Part shown: positions 7,102 through 13,343 of the stretch, piece by piece
Layout of the letters: the number at the start of each line of letters is the position of its first letter
Position numbering within the stretch: the stretch's first letter is position 1
Source: an uncultured Clostridia bacterium
GTDB lineage: Bacteria > Bacillota > Clostridia > Oscillospirales > Acutalibacteraceae
DNA: 23,564 nucleotides
Assembly: GCA_947171615.1 (NCBI GenBank)
Contig: CAMVYG010000004.1
Coordinates: 1 to 23,564 of the forward strand
Direction: 5' to 3'
Notes under the pieces: generated by a model
What the model saw: only the letters and a program-made list of their open reading frames with translations
The model's database searches: none
Told to the model about the DNA's origin: nothing
Position numbers and translations under genes: made by a program

Positions 7102-7752
7102 CTAAGAAAGATCCAGCTTTTCAAAGGAGACTGCGCTCTTTCGGCAGGCAAGCCCCGTCAGCAAAGCGTACAGGCCCGCCCCCAGGAAAAGGCACAATAG
7201 CTTTTCCGGCAGGAACAAAAACAGCGCCGTATCCAGCCGATCCCGGACAAAGGGCACGAAATGGGGCAGGGCTTCCGTAATGCCAATTCCTGAAAACAGC
7301 ACGGCTGCTCCCACCAGAAAGGGTTTCCCCACCTTGCGGGGATCTTTGTAGTACAGAGGGAAAAAGCACCCATTAAAAAGGCCCATCAGCAAAAGGCCAA
7401 AACCCAAAAGGGCAAGGTTCGCATCCAGCCCCACCACATTTCCCACCGGGGGATACAGGCTGCGCAGCAAAAGGAAGGGAACGCAAAGCGCCACGACCCC
7501 CAGCTGAAACACCGCGGCCATGAAAAAACGGGCGTAAACCAGCTCCCTTTTCTTCACAGGCAGCAGCATGGTATAAAAGATATCCCGATTCTCCCTGGCG
7601 TTGAGACAAATAAAAAACAGGCCCAGGCAGGGATAAAAGAAGGTGACGGAAAGGGGATAATTGGGGATCAGCATCATGGTGGACAGCCCCAAAAAAAGAT
7701 AGGCCGTGGGATGAGAGGCCAGCCGGAATTCCTTAGCTACTAAATTTTTCAT
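7102..7752 (-). CDS. ABC-2 type transporter permease
   Basis: A 216-residue membrane protein with about six hydrophobic segments (for example around YLFLGLSTMMLIPNYPLSV, ALLGFGLLLMGLFNGCFF and FLVGAAVLFSGIGI). The N-terminus MKNLVAKEFRL and overall size match the small ABC-2 permeases that pair with a separate ATPase. It is probably an exporter of a lipid, peptide or drug; the substrate is unknown. The start at 7752 overlaps the ATPase stop codon as ATGA, indicating translational coupling. A longer open frame reaching 8034 is a shadow inside the ATPase gene. It is the last gene of a three-gene operon, with a terminator at about 7000. Confidence 0.85.
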   Translation of the reverse strand: MKNLVAKEFRLASHPTAYLFLGLSTMMLIPNYPLSVTFFYPCLGLFFICLNARENRDIFYTMLLPVKKRELVYARFFMAAVFQLGVVALCVPFLLLRSLYPPVGNVVGLDANLALLGFGLLLMGLFNGCFFPLYYKDPRKVGKPFLVGAAVLFSGIGITEALPHFVPFVRDRLDTALFLFLPEKLLCLFLGAGLYALLTGLACRKSAVSFEKLDLS

Positions 7753-8615
7753 CGGGAGCCCTCCTGCCTGAAAAGATCGTTTGCCTCTAAATGAACCATA
7801 ATAGCATCCAGATTGGCAGGCTGTACCTCTGCCCCGTCGGGAACAGGCGCTCCTTTTTCCAGCAGGGCGGAATAGCCCTCCTTTTCCCGTTTTACTCCAA
7901 TAACGCCCTGACTCCCGGCGTCCAGGGAAATTCCATCGGGAAAACGCAGCAACCGGTAGTTTGCCAGAAACTCCTTCAGCCCGCCGGAATAGGGAACCTC
8001 CCCTTCCCGGATGTAGGTGATGGAATCGGCACACTTTTCCAGGTCTGAAGTGATATGGGTGGAAAACAGGATGGTCACGCCCTTCTCCCGGGTAAGCGTC
8101 AGAAAAAGATCCAGAAGCTCCTCCCGGGAAACAGGGTCAAGTCCGCTGGTGGGCTCATCGAGCAGCAAAAGCCGCGCCTTGTGGGAAAGGGCCAGGGTCA
8201 GCGCGTACTTCACTTTCATACCGGCCGAAAGCTCCGAAGGCGTTTTGTCCTCTGAAAGCCGAAACAGGGAAAGGCAGCGGCGATAGGCCTCTTCATCCCA
8301 GTCCCGGTAAAAACTGCGGGTCACCTGGGTAATGGCGCGCAGCTTTTTTCGGGGATAATAGTCGATCCCGCCGGAAATAAAGCCGATCTGCTGCTTTATT
8401 TCCCATTCATGCTCCGCAAAGGGCAGCCCGAAAAAGGAGATCTCTCCCCCCTCGGGATGCACCAGATTCAGCAGACAGCTGAGCGTTGTGGTTTTCCCTG
8501 CCCCATTTCGCCCGATAAATCCCATAATAGCTCCCTCCGGCAGAGAAAAGGAGATCTCCTTTAGGGCAAAGCCGGGATAGCTCTTTTTCAGATTTTTTAC
8601 CGCAAGCATTTCCAT
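7749..8615 (-). CDS. ABC transporter ATP-binding protein
   Basis: A 288-residue ATPase: Walker A GRNGAGKT (35-42), a signature motif with Ala for the first Gly (LSAGMK in place of LSGGQ), Walker B LLLLDEPTSGLDP, and the H-loop in STHITSDLE. The LSAGM signature is common in small GntR/YtrB-type exporter ATPases. It powers the permease encoded immediately downstream. Two ATGs lie at the start (8615 and 8609); I take 8615. The frame stays open to 8909, but that extension runs through the AbrB-type gene. The start is 5 nt after the AbrB-type stop codon, so the regulator, ATPase and permease are made from one transcript. Confidence 0.9.
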   Translation of the reverse strand: MEMLAVKNLKKSYPGFALKEISFSLPEGAIMGFIGRNGAGKTTTLSCLLNLVHPEGGEISFFGLPFAEHEWEIKQQIGFISGGIDYYPRKKLRAITQVTRSFYRDWDEEAYRRCLSLFRLSEDKTPSELSAGMKVKYALTLALSHKARLLLLDEPTSGLDPVSREELLDLFLTLTREKGVTILFSTHITSDLEKCADSITYIREGEVPYSGGLKEFLANYRLLRFPDGISLDAGSQGVIGVKREKEGYSALLEKGAPVPDGAEVQPANLDAIMVHLEANDLFRQEGSR

Positions 8616-8620
8616 AGGGG

Positions 8621-8857
8621 CTATTCCTCCTGCTCCGGTGGTTTGCGCATTGCGTCCAGAATAGAATTCGCAAAATTCAGATACCCGTCTGTTCTCACAA
8701 TGGCGATGCCCTGGTCTTCGTCTGCCAGAAGCAGCAGGGTATCTCCCGGCTGGATCTGAAACAGGTCTCTTGCCCCCTTTGGAATAACGATCTGCCCCTT
8801 TTCCCCCACCTTTACCGTGGAAAGAAATTTTCCTTTGGGAAACTGCATCGGTGACAT
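8621..8857 (-). CDS. AbrB/MazE/SpoVT-type DNA-binding regulator
   Basis: A 78-residue protein with a swapped-hairpin AbrB-fold domain at about residues 10-55: KVGEKGQIVIPKGARDLFQIQPGDTL holds the typical G-Q-I-(V/T)-I-P-K and P-G-D signatures. Such proteins bind DNA as dimers or tetramers. AGGAGG lies 7 nt before the ATG at 8857. It is first in the operon with an ABC exporter and has a near-perfect palindrome over its own -10, so autorepression of the operon is likely. There is no toxin-like partner gene, which makes an antitoxin role unlikely. No ligand-binding domain is present, so what relieves repression is unknown. Confidence 0.88.
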   Translation of the reverse strand: MSPMQFPKGKFLSTVKVGEKGQIVIPKGARDLFQIQPGDTLLLLADEDQGIAIVRTDGYLNFANSILDAMRKPPEQEE

Positions 8858-8879
8858 AGCGCTGCCTCCTGGTTAGAAA

Positions 8880-8906
8880 AGTATGATAAGTTATACTTAT
8901 TATACT
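8880..8906. promoter_or_regulatory. 27-bp palindromic operator over the -10 of the AbrB-ABC operon
   Basis: AGTATGATAAG (8880-8890) and CTTATTATACT (8896-8906) are complementary except for one position, around a 5-nt centre TTATA. The right half contains the -10 hexamer, so a protein bound here would block RNA polymerase. The obvious candidate is the AbrB-type protein encoded 23 nt downstream. Confidence 0.6.
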
Positions 8907-8926
8907 CAAAAAAAGGGAAAAGTCAA
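8899..8926 (-). promoter_or_regulatory. Promoter of the AbrB-ABC exporter operon
   Basis: On the minus strand TTGACT (8921-8926) and a perfect TATAAT (8899-8904) are 16 nt apart. The -10 lies about 42 nt before the start codon at 8857. Strong match to a sigma-A promoter. Confidence 0.75.
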
Positions 8927-8930
8927 GAAA

Positions 8931-9226
8931 ACAGTTGTTAGCTATTAGTAATTAGTCGTTAGAGAAGGTTAAGAACTTTGTACCCGCTGGTAAGCGTTAA
9001 TCGAGATTCTTCGCCTCCTTCCAGTCGGCTCAGAATGACAGTGTGTATCACTTTTCTCTCATAACTAACTACTAACAGCTAAAGGCTAAAAGCCAAGATT
9101 CTTCGGGAAAATCCAAAAGATCCTTCAGATCTTCTCGAAGGATCTCGATCAGCAATGACCAGCGGGTACAAGGCCCTGGTCTTTCTCTAATGACGAACCA
9201 CTAACCGCCAACAACTAATAAGCGAA
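8931..9226. repeat. Gene-free stretch filled by repeat families A and B
   Basis: No gene is visible here. 8934-8962 is a family A copy. 8980-9041 is a family B half copy: GTACCCGCTGG, then CGAGATTCTTCGCC ending CAGAATGACAG. 9060-9090 is family A inverted. 9093-9190 is a diverged family B copy with the CCAGCGGGTACAAGGCCC core. 9203-9221 is again family A. The stretch separates the recX terminator from the AbrB-operon promoter. Confidence 0.7.
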
Positions 9227-9260
9227 AAACGAAAAGCCGGGTTATTCACCCGGCCTTTCG
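9224..9260 (-). terminator. Intrinsic terminator of recA-recX
   Basis: On the minus strand a GGCCGGGT stem with flanking A/T pairs closes around a GAATA loop (9230-9260) and is followed by TTTTCGTTTTT. It starts 9 nt after the recX stop codon. Confidence 0.85.
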
Positions 9261-9268
9261 CTGTTTTC

Positions 9269-9886
9269 TTAAAAATCCTCGTCCTCCGGGCGCATGGCGC
9301 GGCGGATCAGGTCATAGGAATAGCCCAGCCGCTGCAAAGCGGCAAAGGCCCGGCGGCGGATTTTTTCATCCTCCTGCCAACCGGCATATTTTTTCTGAAG
9401 CACCGCCTCAATATTCTCAAGAGCCAGTTCTTCGTCTGCATATTCCTCTAAAAGCTCCTCGATCAGCTCGTTGTCGATCCCCTTTAGCCGAAGCTCCTGC
9501 CGGACCCGGGCTTTACCGAACCGCCGCCGGAGAAACAGCTCCCGCGCCAGATCTCTGGCGTAGGTCTCATCGTTTAAAAGGCCCAATTCCTCCATGCGGT
9601 CCGCCGCTGCCTGGGCGGCTTCCCGGGAAGCTGCGGTGCGTGCGATCTTCTCCGTCAGCTCCTTTTTGGAATGGCTGCGGTGCTCCAAGAGATACAATGC
9701 CTTTTCTCTGGCCCGTCGGGCGTCGGAAGCCTGGATCAGCTCATGCAGCTCCTCATCGGAAAGCTCATCTCCCGGCTTCAACCCGGAGCGGAGAAAGGTT
9801 TCCCTATCGATTTTTACGGCGGCCTCGCCATCCAGATACAGCTGAATAAGGCTTTTCCGCCGGGGCTCTGCCGCTGTCAGCTCCAT
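9269..9886 (-). CDS. recX: RecX regulatory protein
   Basis: A 205-residue RecX, the modulator that binds RecA filaments and limits or reverses their growth. Residues about 60-200 hold three repeated three-helix units with typical phrases: ALYLLEHRSHSKKELTEKI, LNDETYARDLARELFLRRRFGKARVRQEL and AFAALQRLGYSYDLIRRAM. The ATG at 9886 shares its A with the recA TGA stop codon (TGATG), so translation is coupled to recA. A TTG at 9889 is a possible but less likely start. RecA-RecX adjacency with overlap is common in bacteria and keeps the modulator in proportion to RecA. Confidence 0.93.
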   Translation of the reverse strand: MELTAAEPRRKSLIQLYLDGEAAVKIDRETFLRSGLKPGDELSDEELHELIQASDARRAREKALYLLEHRSHSKKELTEKIARTAASREAAQAAADRMEELGLLNDETYARDLARELFLRRRFGKARVRQELRLKGIDNELIEELLEEYADEELALENIEAVLQKKYAGWQEDEKIRRRAFAALQRLGYSYDLIRRAMRPEDEDF

Positions 9887-11067
9887 CAATCGTCATCCAC
9901 CGTGATGTCGATGCTCTGCTTTGCCGCCGCCTTGCTGGTGGGCGCAGGCGCAGCTTCCGGCGCGGGAGCAGCCTCCGGAAGCTCTACCGGGGTGGCGGCG
10001 TCCTTTGCATTGCCGGTTTTTCCGGGCTTTTCAAAGAGCTTTTCCACATTCTCCCGAACCTGCTTTTCGATCTCCGCCGCAATATCCTCATGGCTTGCCA
10101 GGAATTCCTTGGTCTTATCCCGGCCCTGGCCGATGCGCTCCCCGTTATAGGAGAACCAGGAGCCGCTCTTTTGAATGATCTCCAGCTCCACGGCGCTGTC
10201 CAGCAGCTCTCCGGTACGGGAAATGCCGGTGCCGTACATCACATCGAATTCCGCCACACGGAAGGGCGGGGCCACCTTGTTTTTGACCACCTTCACCTTG
10301 GTGCGCGCGCCGATCATATCGGTGCCGTTCTTGATGATCTCTCCCTTGCGCACCTCAATGCGCACGGAGGAATAGAATTTCAAAGCCCGGCCGCCGGGAG
10401 TGACCTCCGGGTTGCCGTACATCACGCCCACCTTTTCACGGAGCTGGTTGATAAAGATGGCCACACAGTTGGACTTGGAAATGGCGCCGGCCAGCTTTCG
10501 GAGGGCCTGGCTCATAAGCCTTGCCTGCAAGCCCACATGGGCGTCTCCCATGTCACCCTCAATCTCCGCCCGGGGCACCAGAGCGGCCACGGAGTCCACC
10601 ACGATGACGTCGATGGCGTTGGAGCGCACCAGCGCTTCCGTGATCTCCAGGGCCTGCTCGCCGGTATCCGGCTGAGACACCAGCAGGCTTTCCACATCCA
10701 CCCCCAGATTCCCGGCGTAAACCGGGTCAAGAGCGTGCTCTACGTCAATAAACGCGGCGTTTCCGCCCATTTTCTGGCCCTCGGCAATGCAATGCAGCGC
10801 CAGGGTGGTTTTACCGGAGGATTCCGGCCCGTAAACCTCTACAATACGCCCCCTGGGCAGGCCGCCGATCCCCAGCGCCATATCCAGAGAAAGAGAGCCG
10901 GTGGGAATACTTTCCACATTCAGGGTAGAATCCTGCCCCAAACGCATGACCGCGCCCTCGCCAAACTGCTTTTTGATCTGGGCCAAAGCCGTTTCCAGAG
11001 CCTTTGCCTTATCTTCCGGCTTTCCATCCGCCCTGGTGCTGATGGGCGCCTGCTTCTTTTCCGCCAT
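9886..11067 (-). CDS. recA: RecA recombinase
   Basis: A 393-residue RecA: ATP-dependent strand exchange and activation of LexA self-cleavage. Walker A GPESSGKT (80-87), Walker B VIVVDSVAALVP, the MGDAHVGLQARLMSQALRK segment (loop L1 region) and the NQLREKVGVMYGNPEVTPGG segment (loop L2 region) are intact. The C-terminus from about residue 350 is an Ala/Pro-rich linker with a very acidic tail (ending TVDDD), as is usual. GGAGG lies 7 nt before the ATG. Upstream are a strong promoter and a LexA box; recX overlaps the stop codon. Confidence 0.98.
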   Translation of the reverse strand: MAEKKQAPISTRADGKPEDKAKALETALAQIKKQFGEGAVMRLGQDSTLNVESIPTGSLSLDMALGIGGLPRGRIVEVYGPESSGKTTLALHCIAEGQKMGGNAAFIDVEHALDPVYAGNLGVDVESLLVSQPDTGEQALEITEALVRSNAIDVIVVDSVAALVPRAEIEGDMGDAHVGLQARLMSQALRKLAGAISKSNCVAIFINQLREKVGVMYGNPEVTPGGRALKFYSSVRIEVRKGEIIKNGTDMIGARTKVKVVKNKVAPPFRVAEFDVMYGTGISRTGELLDSAVELEIIQKSGSWFSYNGERIGQGRDKTKEFLASHEDIAAEIEKQVRENVEKLFEKPGKTGNAKDAATPVELPEAAPAPEAAPAPTSKAAAKQSIDITVDDD

Positions 11068-11157
11068 TCCCGTATCCTCCCGGTTTCTTTTTCACCGCCA
11101 AATGCCGATGGAAGCTCTCCCCCGGCCCGGCAGTGCAGATTTTGATTTGTTATCCTC

Positions 11158-11186
11158 ATTATATCGGAATTTTTCTGGAAAATCAA
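11158..11186 (-). promoter_or_regulatory. recA promoter
   Basis: On the minus strand TTGATT (11181-11186) and a perfect TATAAT (11158-11163) are 17 nt apart. The -10 lies about 90 nt before the recA ATG. Confidence 0.8.
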
Positions 11187-11205
11187 TGGGTTTTCTCAAA
11201 TTTTA

Positions 11206-11219
11206 CGAACAAATGTTTC
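11206..11219. promoter_or_regulatory. LexA (SOS) box upstream of recA
   Basis: CGAACAAATGTTTC fits the B. subtilis LexA/DinR consensus CGAACRNRYGTTYC at every position. It is centred about 26 nt upstream of the recA -35 hexamer and is 1 nt from the left end of the MITE-like element. Confidence 0.75.
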
Positions 11220-11220
11220 A

Positions 11221-11383
11221 AGAGCCTATCCCAAAATTATTCACGCACGCCTTACTTGCATATTTTTCGCCAGACAGCGTTGTTTCCCCTTGCCATACGG
11301 CAGTATGCCTGCGGGAAAACACCTCGTCTGACAAAAAATCTGTCTGCGTAATCCGTACCATCCCTAATTTCGGGATAGGCTCT
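11221..11383. mobile_element. MITE-like element with 19-bp terminal inverted repeats
   Basis: AGAGCCTATCCCAAAATTA (11221-11239) and its complement with one mismatch (11365-11383) bound a 163-bp element. Inside, a second imperfect inverted pair (CAGACAGCG..., 11271-11289, with 11313-11330) and a central CATAC/GTATG make it one long hairpin. No transposase is encoded. The ends resemble those of IS5-group elements, from memory. The right end supplies the TAG stop of the ABC-F gene. I see no clear target duplication. It fills the recA/ABC-F gap. Confidence 0.75.
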
Positions 11384-12959
11384 AATTCTTCTCCTCCTGT
11401 CCGTTTCCGAAAAAGCCTTCCCGCTCCCTCAGCCCCTGGGGAGTCAGCTCATACAGGGTATCGCAGACCTCGCTGATATACTTTCTGTCGTGAGACACGC
11501 TGATGATACACCCCCGAAAGCTCCGCAAAATGTCCCGGATCACCGGGCCGGAAAGGGGGCTGAAATTTCGGGTGGGTTCGTCCAGCAGCAGCACGTTGCT
11601 GCCGTCCAAAATCATTTTCAGAAAGAAAAGCTTTGCCTTTTGTCCCCCGGAAAGCTCCCGAATGCTGTGGTCGCATTCCTCGGGGGTGTATTTCATGCTG
11701 CCCAGATAGGTCTTCACCCGGGTCAGCTCCGCCTTTTCCCAAGTCTTTGCCAGAAACTCCACCGGGGTCTGCCCCTGCTCCACCGTTTCCCCGTAATCCT
11801 GGGGCATATAGGCAGCCCGCAGATCTGTTCTGGGCAGAAGCTCCCGGGCAAGTTTGCGCAGCAGGGTGGTTTTTCCTGTGCCGTTTTTTCCGGTGATGCA
11901 GAGATGCTCCGGCCCCCGGACAGAAAGGCGCAGGCCTTCCGCCAGAATTCTTTCCGCTTCTCCTTCTTCCACCGTCAGCCTGGGAAGGGAAAGATCCAGC
12001 ACGGTCTTGCCTGCCGGAACGCCGGTGTTCTCCCCGAAGCCTACCAAAATGGCTTCCTCTGTATCGGGAAGCTCCATCATTTCCCGGTGCTCCCGCTCAA
12101 ACCGGTGCTCCATGGATTTTACGGACTTCATTTTCTTTTTCAGAAGCCTGCCGCCATGGGGATCTCCCCGGGAAATGGAATTCAGCTGGTGCTCCACCTT
12201 CTGCTGGATCTTCCGAAATCTCTCCTGCTGCTTTTTCTCCTCTTCCCGCTCCTTCCTGGCCACCTGCTCCTGATGGGAAAAGCTTTGGAGCCGCTCCTCC
12301 ACATAGCGGCGGTAGCCCACGCGGGCCACTGTCCACCGGGGCAATGTCTTTCTTCGCAGCTGCTCCATGTGCAGGATCACATTGGCCGTGTTTTCCAGCA
12401 GGGTCTCATCGTGGGAAATATACAAAACGGGCTGAGAGCACTTCCGGATAAAGTCCTCCAGCCACTCCAGGGTTTCTATATCCAGGTCGTTGGAAGGTTC
12501 GTCCAGAAGATAGCAGTCCGAGCGGCGCAGGGTCAAAAGCGCCATGCGCAGCTTTACCTTTTCCCCGCCGGACAAGGCCCCCATGGCCCTGTCCGAATAA
12601 AACAGCTCCAGGGGAAACCTCAGCTGTGCCGCCGCGTCCGCCAGCTCTTTTGGAGAACTGTCCAGAAAGGCGGCTTCCTCACAGCAGAATTCATAGGCTG
12701 TTTTCCCTTTATCCTCCGCCGAAAGCTCCTGAGAAAGATACCCCAGCACCATGCCGTTTTTCCGGATCGTGCCACTCCATTCCGCATACCCCTCTACCAT
12801 AGTCTCATCATAGATCAGCTTCAAAAGCGTGGATTTTCCGTTTCCCTCCTCGCCGATCACCGCCGCCTTGTCCCCGGGGTTTAAGGAGAAGGTAAAGTCC
12901 CGAAGAAGCTCCCGCAGGTCCTTCCTCATGGAAATATTCAAATTTTGTATTTGCAGCAT
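11382..12959 (-). CDS. ABC-F family ATPase (probable ribosome-protection/antibiotic-resistance type)
   Basis: A 525-residue protein with two ATPase domains and no membrane segment. Domain 1: Walker A GEEGNGKS (36-43), signature LSGGE (129-133), Walker B LLDEPSNDLD (151-160). A charged, helical interdomain linker lies at about 200-300 (rich in Lys, Glu, Gln). Domain 2: Walker A GKNGTGKT (357-364), signature LSGGQ (436-440), Walker B with Asp460-Glu461, H-switch SH at 489-490. ABC-F proteins act on the ribosome; those in Firmicutes often dislodge macrolides, lincosamides, streptogramins A or pleuromutilins. The usual NHLD after the second Walker B is replaced by RNFSPLSG. Its own GAGG site is 7 nt before the ATG. 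The long attenuator-like leader upstream supports a drug-induced resistance role; this is inference. The stop codon comes from the adjacent MITE. Confidence 0.88.
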   Translation of the reverse strand: MLQIQNLNISMRKDLRELLRDFTFSLNPGDKAAVIGEEGNGKSTLLKLIYDETMVEGYAEWSGTIRKNGMVLGYLSQELSAEDKGKTAYEFCCEEAAFLDSSPKELADAAAQLRFPLELFYSDRAMGALSGGEKVKLRMALLTLRRSDCYLLDEPSNDLDIETLEWLEDFIRKCSQPVLYISHDETLLENTANVILHMEQLRRKTLPRWTVARVGYRRYVEERLQSFSHQEQVARKEREEEKKQQERFRKIQQKVEHQLNSISRGDPHGGRLLKKKMKSVKSMEHRFEREHREMMELPDTEEAILVGFGENTGVPAGKTVLDLSLPRLTVEEGEAERILAEGLRLSVRGPEHLCITGKNGTGKTTLLRKLARELLPRTDLRAAYMPQDYGETVEQGQTPVEFLAKTWEKAELTRVKTYLGSMKYTPEECDHSIRELSGGQKAKLFFLKMILDGSNVLLLDEPTRNFSPLSGPVIRDILRSFRGCIISVSHDRKYISEVCDTLYELTPQGLREREGFFGNGQEEKN

Positions 12960-13069
12960 AAAAATTCCTCATTCCTTTTTTCGGAATTTGTGCCGGTCGG
13001 CACAGCCGATTGCCGCTTTGCTTGTTGCGGCAAAGGCACAAAAACGGTGTGTGAAAAAGCATTTTTCAC
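12938..13069 (-). CDS. Possible 43-codon leader ORF overlapping the ABC-F start
   Basis: After the leader terminator, a perfect AGGAGG (13077-13082) lies 7 nt before a GTG at 13069. The frame from it runs 43 codons and stops at 12938, 22 nt inside the ABC-F gene in another frame. The peptide is basic and Gln/Pro/Asn-rich with no domain. The Shine-Dalgarno is better than that of the ABC-F gene itself, so ribosomes should load here. It may couple or compete with ABC-F translation. Its first codons form one arm of a perfect hairpin. It could instead be a non-coding ribosome landing site. Confidence 0.4.
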   Translation of the reverse strand: MKNAFSHTVFVPLPQQAKRQSAVPTGTNSEKRNEEFLCCKYKI

Positions 13070-13071
13070 AC
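13049..13071 (-). repeat. Perfect 10-bp hairpin over the leader ORF start
   Basis: GTGTGAAAAA and TTTTTCACAC with a 3-nt loop. It buries the GTG start codon at 13069 and lies 6 nt after the AGGAGG. No U-run follows. It could hide the start from ribosomes. Confidence 0.7.
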
Positions 13072-13082
13072 TAATTCCTCCT

Positions 13083-13122
13083 ATACAAAAAGGCCTGTTC
13101 CCGGAACTGCCGGAAACAGGCC
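13083..13122 (-). terminator. Intrinsic terminator within the ABC-F leader (attenuator)
   Basis: On the minus strand a 13-bp stem (GGCCTGTTTCCGG with its complement, one G-U pair, loop CAGTT; 13092-13122) is followed by TTTTTGTAT. It lies about 190 nt after the leader promoter and about 125 nt before the ABC-F ATG, so by default it would stop transcription before the gene. Confidence 0.85.
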
Positions 13123-13187
13123 ATACCTACATCACACAGGAGGAGGCTTCGGGGAAATCCCCAAAGCTCTCTGAAAAAGACGTATCC

Positions 13188-13274
13188 GTAAGCCATGAAA
13201 CCGACAGCAAAGAAAGGCCGCGGGCAATGCCTGCCCGAAACCTATTTCTGTTCTGGTTTTTTTCATAGGCTTAC
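13188..13274 (-). promoter_or_regulatory. Leader hairpin whose 5' arm overlaps the MRL ORF
   Basis: GTAAGCCTATGAAA (13261-13274) pairs with TTTCATGGCTTAC (13188-13200): 13 bp with one bulged T. The 5' arm starts at the last base of the Leu codon and contains the stop codon of the three-codon ORF, so a ribosome held there would prevent pairing. A smaller CGGGCA/TGCCCG hairpin (13221-13237) lies inside. A third hairpin with a GGGG-ATTT-CCCC core lies between this and the terminator. Confidence 0.6.
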
Positions 13275-13282
13275 AGTCTCAT
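13271..13282 (-). CDS. Three-codon leader ORF: Met-Arg-Leu-stop
   Basis: ATG AGA CTG TAA. A strong Shine-Dalgarno (AAGGGAG, GGGAG core at 13289-13293) is 6 nt upstream, and the promoter -10 is 33 nt upstream, so this is the first thing a ribosome meets on the transcript. Met-Arg-Leu is the shortest nascent peptide known to arrest ribosomes with macrolides (studied for the ErmD leader, where the next codon is Arg; here it is a stop). A three-codon ORF is also reported, from memory, in the attenuator of a Listeria ABC-F gene. Too short for statistics; the call rests on position. Confidence 0.6.
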   Translation of the reverse strand: MRL

Positions 13283-13314
13283 CTTCTACTCCCTTTCTAT
13301 TCGAGATCGTCTCT

Positions 13315-13343
13315 ATCCTATCAAAAGGCCGGAAAAAAGTCAA
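13315..13343 (-). promoter_or_regulatory. Promoter of the ABC-F leader transcript
   Basis: On the minus strand TTGACT (13338-13343) and TAGGAT (13315-13320) are 17 nt apart. The -35 overlaps the stop codon of the M28 peptidase gene. Transcription would begin at about 13308, 26 nt before the three-codon ORF. Confidence 0.7.

Noticed and set aside
8621..8857. Antitoxin of a toxin-antitoxin pair
   Set aside because: No toxin-like ORF is adjacent; the next gene is an ABC ATPase 5 nt downstream.
12808..13062. An 84-codon ATG frame starting at 13062 as the leader ORF
   Set aside because: Its ATG is in the loop region of the 13049-13071 hairpin, 14 nt from the AGGAGG; the GTG at 13069 has the right spacing. 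It also runs 150 nt into the ABC-F gene in another frame.
13083..13122. The hairpin as an ordinary terminator of the M28 peptidase gene
   Set aside because: It lies about 220 nt past that gene's stop codon and downstream of a well-spaced promoter and a leader ORF, so it belongs to the ABC-F transcript, though it could also stop peptidase read-through.
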